A stretch of 64,000 bases of DNA from Gyromitra esculenta (Eukaryota > Ascomycota > Pezizomycetes > Pezizales > Discinaceae). A program made the translations under genes and the position numbers. Below, in pieces: positions 59,813-64,000 of this stretch; the first letter of the stretch is position 1, and every line of letters starts with the position of its first letter. The notes under the pieces are model-generated. The model did not search any database. It was not told the DNA's origin and worked only from the letters and a program-made list of their open reading frames with translations. The stretch is from NCBI GenBank assembly GCA_038503075.1, contig JBCAML010000003.1, positions 2,790,001 through 2,854,000 of the forward strand, written 5' to 3'.

Positions 59813-61836
59813 AGGTAAAGTATGCGGTTCGTGGTTTAGATATTTAAGTTCTCATTACTACATCGATATCGAAGAGAATATTATCGAGCATTACTTTTGC
59901 GAAAGACGGTGTCGAGATGAGGCACCATGATCGATTGCGGGTTCCATGGGGCCTTGTTTTTATACTAGATTGCAAGAATATTATTTTGATGTGCTGGTTG
60001 GTATGGTAACCCCTATCGACTCCGTTCGCCAGATTTAGTTAGCATTTTATCACGTAGCCTGTTTCGGGTAACGAATCGGATTCATACCTGGCTTTTCAGG
60101 TGACCTATAGTAGACACCATGTCTTGTTTTCCTTCACTTGCCTTGTCGGTAAGACTCCCATCTGGAGCATGATGAAGAAGTACTGTTCGGAGGTATCCTA
60201 GAATTTTGCTGTGTCGTTTGTGAGTAACATATTGTGATATCGATGTTCGCTCTGCCTATCGAAATTTCATTTAAATCCCTAACTAAATCGATATTCTGAG
60301 TCCAACATCGATCGGTAGAAGAAAGACAATGTGTCCATTCTTCGGCGTTACGAAGTGATAAAGTTAACTTAGGTAACGACAAGTAAATGTACAATATGCC
60401 CAGGCACTCTTTAGTGCCTTCGAGAGCGAGATCAAGTTTGCTATATGCGCTTACTCTATTCGTCACTCCTAATTATTAGCAAACCTACCTTACTACCTAA
60501 GCTTCAATTCACACCGGACATAACTTCCAGCAAAAACCACTACCAGCGATGGTGCCATAGCTATGATCTCCTGAGAGTTGTCAAACTCTTCGGAAAATAG
60601 ACAAGCACATATGTGCAAACTTAGACTACTAATGGGATATTCAAAAAGATTTTTTTTTTAGGGTATATTCCTAAACAAAATCGTCCTAATTTGAATGGTC
60701 ATGGTAGAGCAAAGCGAGACCTTTAAACTTACAAACCTGCCTACATGTAGTCCTAAAGGTACGCAGAAAGCTCATAAAATAATCAGGGCCAAGATCGACA
60801 CGTGGTCTAGGAATCGCCCGTGACTAGGCTAAGGGTCTTACAAAGTGATAAATTGTATGTTTTAACTTACATATCTTCTGCATGTCTATCCTTTTTTTGC
60901 AATGCCGTCACTGCCTCAGAGCCTGAACCCAACTGCAATTGGAATCGAAGTTAATATTATGCATGGAAAGTTAAGCCTAGAAGTAAGTTTATCGTCGGAA
61001 TTAGTGAAGAATTCTCAAACTCCATACACCTACGCCGGGGCGCTGAGAGCAGGAAAGCCGAATGTGCCTGCCGTTTTCAAAGGCCGATCATCTGACGAAA
61101 AACGAACTCCAATTCAGAGTGTATGTGGGTCTAAGATACGAAGATTGTGGCTCAGCGTGCATATTTTTCAACGAAGAAGCTTCTCACTCACATCTGTTAA
61201 TTAGTTAGGGGACATTGGTCTTTCCAAACGGTTAATGAAAAAACCTACTGCTGCTGCAAGCTTTCTTCGATTTAGTCTCACAACAGCATCAGCCCGTTGT
61301 ATCCAGATATGCCGTAAATATGAAGGCGGGACTGGTTTCATGTGGGTTGGTAACCTACAATATTTCCAGCTTGGGGGCTAGTCGGGATTGTCCAAGTGCT
61401 GAGAGTTTCCACACCATTGCTCATGCCATGGACGAAACACAAGGAAAGAAATATGCTGCTCAGTAACGACGAGTATTATTTGACGCAGAGTTTTACAATC
61501 CATCTAACTCTGATTCTTATCTATGGTCTCAAGTTCCCATAGATTGGAAAAAACATCTTTTTCTTTTTTCTTCTTTTACTTTTTTGCCCCTTGGTTTTAG
61601 TTCCATATGCATATGATATATTCTGTAGGTTTTCAGCCCCCCCTCAATTTGTGAATATCTCCACATGTTCTGCTCCGTGACCAGCCAGTCTCCACAAGCA
61701 AGGTCTATCAGAGTTATCTTATAAACTCTCTTTATCCTCACTCACGTCTTTCTCTTTCTACGCACGACTTATAAAATATCCTTTGAACATCTCAATTTCG
61801 AACCTCACATCTCAGATTCCCCTGCCTCTGACGGGC

Positions 61837-61846
61837 TTATATATAC
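61837..61846 (+). promoter_or_regulatory. TATA box of the 57-residue gene
   Basis: TTATATATAC lies about 125 bp upstream of the ATG at 61971, in a spacing that fits a fungal promoter with a short leader. Confidence 0.5.
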
Positions 61847-61970
61847 GAAGGATCAACAAAGAATATCATCACGCGCGGTTCTAGAGTGTCTTCAAACTCT
61901 ACAGCTAGATCCTCGAACTCCAATCTACACGCCTGACTTGAGCTCCTTTTTTTGAGATCTACCCTCAGCG

Positions 61971-62144
61971 ATGTGTAATTACGAGAAAATTATCTACGAA
62001 GAGTGCAGCCACAGCCAACTTCGTCTTATCTCCTATTGCCACTTTGCCCGGAACGACCCCTTCCATCAATGTTGGGGCGTAGCAGCTATCAAACGCGAGA
62101 AAAAGGTCGAGGGAGAGAAGTGCCCTGACTGTAGCGAAAGTTAG
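61971..62144 (+). CDS. Small Cys/His-rich fungal protein, 57 residues
   Basis: An intronless frame coding for 57 residues, starting MCNYEKIIYEECSHSQ and ending GEKCPDCSES. Cys or His sits at 2, 12, 14, 23, 24, 32, 34, 51 and 54, including a CxH, a CH and a final CxxC. The pattern M-C-(N/E)-Y, then CxH, then a terminal CxxC resembles a group of tiny uncharacterised proteins found across filamentous ascomycetes, which I would expect to bind zinc. It has its own TATA box and AT-rich flanks. The opposite-strand frames (61965-62348) are shadows. Function unknown; the family link is from memory and not checked. Confidence 0.6.
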   Translation: MCNYEKIIYEECSHSQLRLISYCHFARNDPFHQCWGVAAIKREKKVEGEKCPDCSES

Positions 62145-63375
62145 ATCGTGATGGTCGTGTTTTTCTGGTTTGGTGGGGTTTATAGTGATCTTAAAAAAGC
62201 CGAGAACTCGGACGCGCAGCGGATCGTCAGAAAAGCGGGTAGCGGAGAAGCGCGTGCATCTGACGTTTGCTTCTTCCCGTGATCTCCGCAAATCGGCATT
62301 GGTGTTACCTTGTTTTGTGATCTTTTTTTTGCATGTTCCGGAAGCCATTTTTCCCTTGGCCAGTCAGACTCGTGTCTTTTTAAATTTATTTTATTCCCTG
62401 TTCCGTTCTCCCTTTCCCCAGCATGTTTGTGTGGTGTGACAAACAAACAGGGGAAATGATCAGCAATCACATCGACCACGGCGGTGCATTGCGGCAAGAT
62501 CTGACGGGTTATGGTAGCAGCCGAAGAGAAATTTAGCAAATGAGAGTGGATTATTTATCAGTCAATAAGAGACTCTTTAAAGTATTCTTTTTTCTTGACC
62601 TCTTGATTGCAGTCCCCCATCATCGGGAACTTTACCTGTGTATTGAAATATATCATGCAGCCCCAACCCAAGGAATATCAAGCTCCTCATATGGATGGTC
62701 ATAAAGAAGCCGGTCACCAAAAGAAGTCAAGAAGTCCGATTAAAATGAGCTGACAGCATTTGTATATGATCCGTGATTCACATTACACAAGAACTTCTTA
62801 CCAAGTGCCGCAGCAGGAATCCGGGAAGGGTAGATCTACCGAACTGGATATCGATATCTGAGGCAGAGCTATATGTAGATTTCAGGCGAAGAACACAGCA
62901 TGCCCCACCCATACAGTGAAAATCATGTGCAGACAGCAAGATTTCCTAGATTTTGAGGACCAGTCCCCATTCAAAACGATGCGGACTTGTAGTCAAACGC
63001 GTATGGCTTCCAATGATACGGGCAAGGAGCTGCACCATAGTAATTGCGATTTATATACCTTTCCCCACATGCATCTCGCTATAGCCAACCATTTACTTGT
63101 TAGCAGGCACACGAACTAGAAAACATGGGGTGTGTGGCTTTGTACGCTGCGGCATTAGGCACGGATTCCGTAGCATACAAAGCCACACCCCCATGTTTTC
63201 TAGTTCGTATGCCTGCTAACAAGTAGAACGCCTGATGGATATTGTATCGTTCACTTTTTTTTCTTAGCAGACTATGTATCTCAAAAGATGATGTTTTTGC
63301 TACCTAAGATGAAACCAGTAACGCGCTGTTCCTCCCTCAAATCTCAAACCCATCGCACCTTTATGATGACGAAGC
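62145..63375. other. Intergenic with a long hairpin
   Basis: About 1.2 kb. It holds the inverted repeat at 63095-63224. Frames at 62180-62539 (-) and 62916-63119 (+) have no motif. Nothing else seen. Confidence 0.55.
63095..63224. repeat. 130-bp near-perfect inverted repeat (hairpin)
   Basis: Two arms of about 58 nt (63095-63152 and 63168-63224) are inverted copies with only a few differences, around a 15-nt loop. The arms begin ACTTGTTAGCAGGCACACGA on the left and its inverse ending CTGCTAACAAGT on the right. Transcribed from either strand it would form a long stable stem. Confidence 0.9.
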
Positions 63376-64000
63376 TTAAAGATTTGAGGTACCAGAAACT
63401 TTCCCAGCAATGTTATACCGTTTCGAGAAAAATTTGAACCTAGATATTAGAAAATTGTTAGAACATTCATGAATGGGCACTGCAGCAGGTGCAAGATTTT
63501 CGTACCAATCCTCCAAAACGCCTTTTTCCTTATCCGATAGGTCGGACCATTGGGGAAGGGCATCCTCAGGTTTGACAGAGGATTTAGCCAATGCACGAGA
63601 GGCATCTTTGCCGGCGAATACTATAATAAAGTGGTAAATAACAAGTTCTAGGTTCAGTACAAAGTGTTGGGCGTTGACAAACCGTGATAAGCACCCCCGG
63701 GGGCATAGCTACTGTTTCCAGTCACATCGAAGACAGTCCCCTATTCCCGCCTTTAGCCCTGTACTGAGAAACCCACTATTATTATTATTATTATTATGGC
63801 AAACCTTGATAGCAACGTAGGTGGGATAATCCGAGTTGGTTCCTGTCAAGACCGTTAATGAGCGGAACAAGAGGTAACTGTAGATCATATCGAAAACTCT
63901 CCGCCTCAGACATAAATATGGGCTCGTATATCATAGAGCACAAATCCCATTATCGAACTTACCATTACATTTCGCTAAGTACTCTACTGCGATAGGGTCG
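63376..64000 (-). CDS. DAP1: Cytochrome b5-like heme-binding protein, Dap1/MAPR (PGRMC) family, 5' end off window
   Basis: Fungal Dap1 binds heme and supports sterol-pathway P450 enzymes. Exons in the window are 63963 to beyond 64000, 63805-63842 (38 nt), 63683-63740 (58 nt), 63506-63620 and 63376-63439. Together they read EYLAKCNGTNSDYPTYVAIK, then GTVFDVTGNSSYAPGGAYH, then VFAGKDASRALAKSSVKPED, then WSDLSDKEKGVLEDWFKFFS and KRYNIAGKVSGTSNL. This is the complete MAPR core; the Tyr in GGAYH matches the heme-binding Tyr of PGRMC1 and the VFAGKDASRALA motif is diagnostic. Each donor and acceptor keeps frame. The N-terminus, with any membrane anchor, lies off the right edge. Confidence 0.85.
63778..63797. 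repeat. ATT trinucleotide microsatellite
   Basis: About seven ATT units inside an intron of the Dap1-like gene. Confidence 0.9.

Larger units (their letters stand above)
58291..61970. other. Long gene-poor AT-rich region with a MITE-like element
   Basis: About 3.7 kb. It contains an inverted-repeat element at 59583-59812. Frames at 60134-60466 (-) and 60902-61204 (+) are open for about 100 codons but carry no motif and no splice partner. A TATA box at 61837-61846 belongs to the next gene. Confidence 0.55.

Noticed and set aside
60134..60466. 110-codon minus-strand frame
   Set aside because: AT-rich, no motif, no partner exon, and no promoter features.
60902..61204. 100-codon plus-strand frame
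   Set aside because: ATG start but no recognised motif or splice continuation; kept out for lack of support.
61965..62348. 127-codon minus-strand frame
   Set aside because: Overlaps the better supported 57-residue Cys/His gene on the other strand and has no motif.

Overview
This window looks like a piece of nuclear chromosome from a filamentous ascomycete (Pezizomycotina). Genes are split by many short introns (mostly 50 to 120 nt) with GT-AG ends and visible branch sites. The gene set is fungal: two Zn2Cys6 regulators, a fungal-type MED19, UTP5, ALG8, RAD10, a fungal PhoD-type phosphatase and a fungal CE9-like amidohydrolase. Intergenic spaces are long (0.4 to 3.7 kb), and I saw no clear tRNA, rRNA or CRISPR. 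The class within the Pezizomycotina cannot be fixed from the sequence; a gene-sparse lineage such as Pezizomycetes is only a guess.

Layout. 1-2688 (-) amidohydrolase, running off the left edge; 4582-7566 (+) VPS9; 9963-11451 (-) LEO1; 12500-14981 (+) paxillin-like LIM protein; about 16200-17250 decayed repeats; 17976-19778 (-) ALG8; 20213-22790 (+) UTP5; 24217-26551 (+) conserved fungal protein of unknown function; 28229-29303 (-) secreted HAD-type phosphatase; 30875-32262 (+) bHLH factor; about 32660-32819 possible SINE; 34415-36193 (+) unrecognised protein; 36496-37799 (-) RAD10/ERCC1; 40518-42284 (+) MED19; 45206-46099 (-) JmjC/cupin-like protein; 46718-49024 (+) PhoD-like phosphatase; 51707-54503 (-) and 56102-58290 (+) divergent Zn2Cys6 factors; 58291-61970 gene-poor with a MITE-like element; 61971-62144 (+) a 57-residue Cys/His protein; 63095-63224 a long hairpin; 63376 to the right edge (-) a Dap1/MAPR heme-binding protein.

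Most recognised genes are housekeeping: endosome traffic (VPS9), transcription elongation and Mediator (LEO1, MED19), N-glycan assembly (ALG8), ribosome biogenesis (UTP5) and DNA repair (RAD10). They do not form one pathway. The right third is more accessory: the regulator pair, a mini-protein, repeats and long AT-rich spacers. I rebuilt exon joins by reading splice sites and checking that frame and family motifs continue across them.

The observations most worth a second look are the 130-bp near-perfect hairpin at 63095-63224, two micro-exons (16 and 12 nt) and a GC-AG intron, four introns that share the unusual donor form GTCNGT, the 57-residue Cys/His protein, a decayed repeat tract that may be an old NLR-type gene, and an amidohydrolase lacking the second His of its HxH metal motif. 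I found no clear multi-gene novel system.
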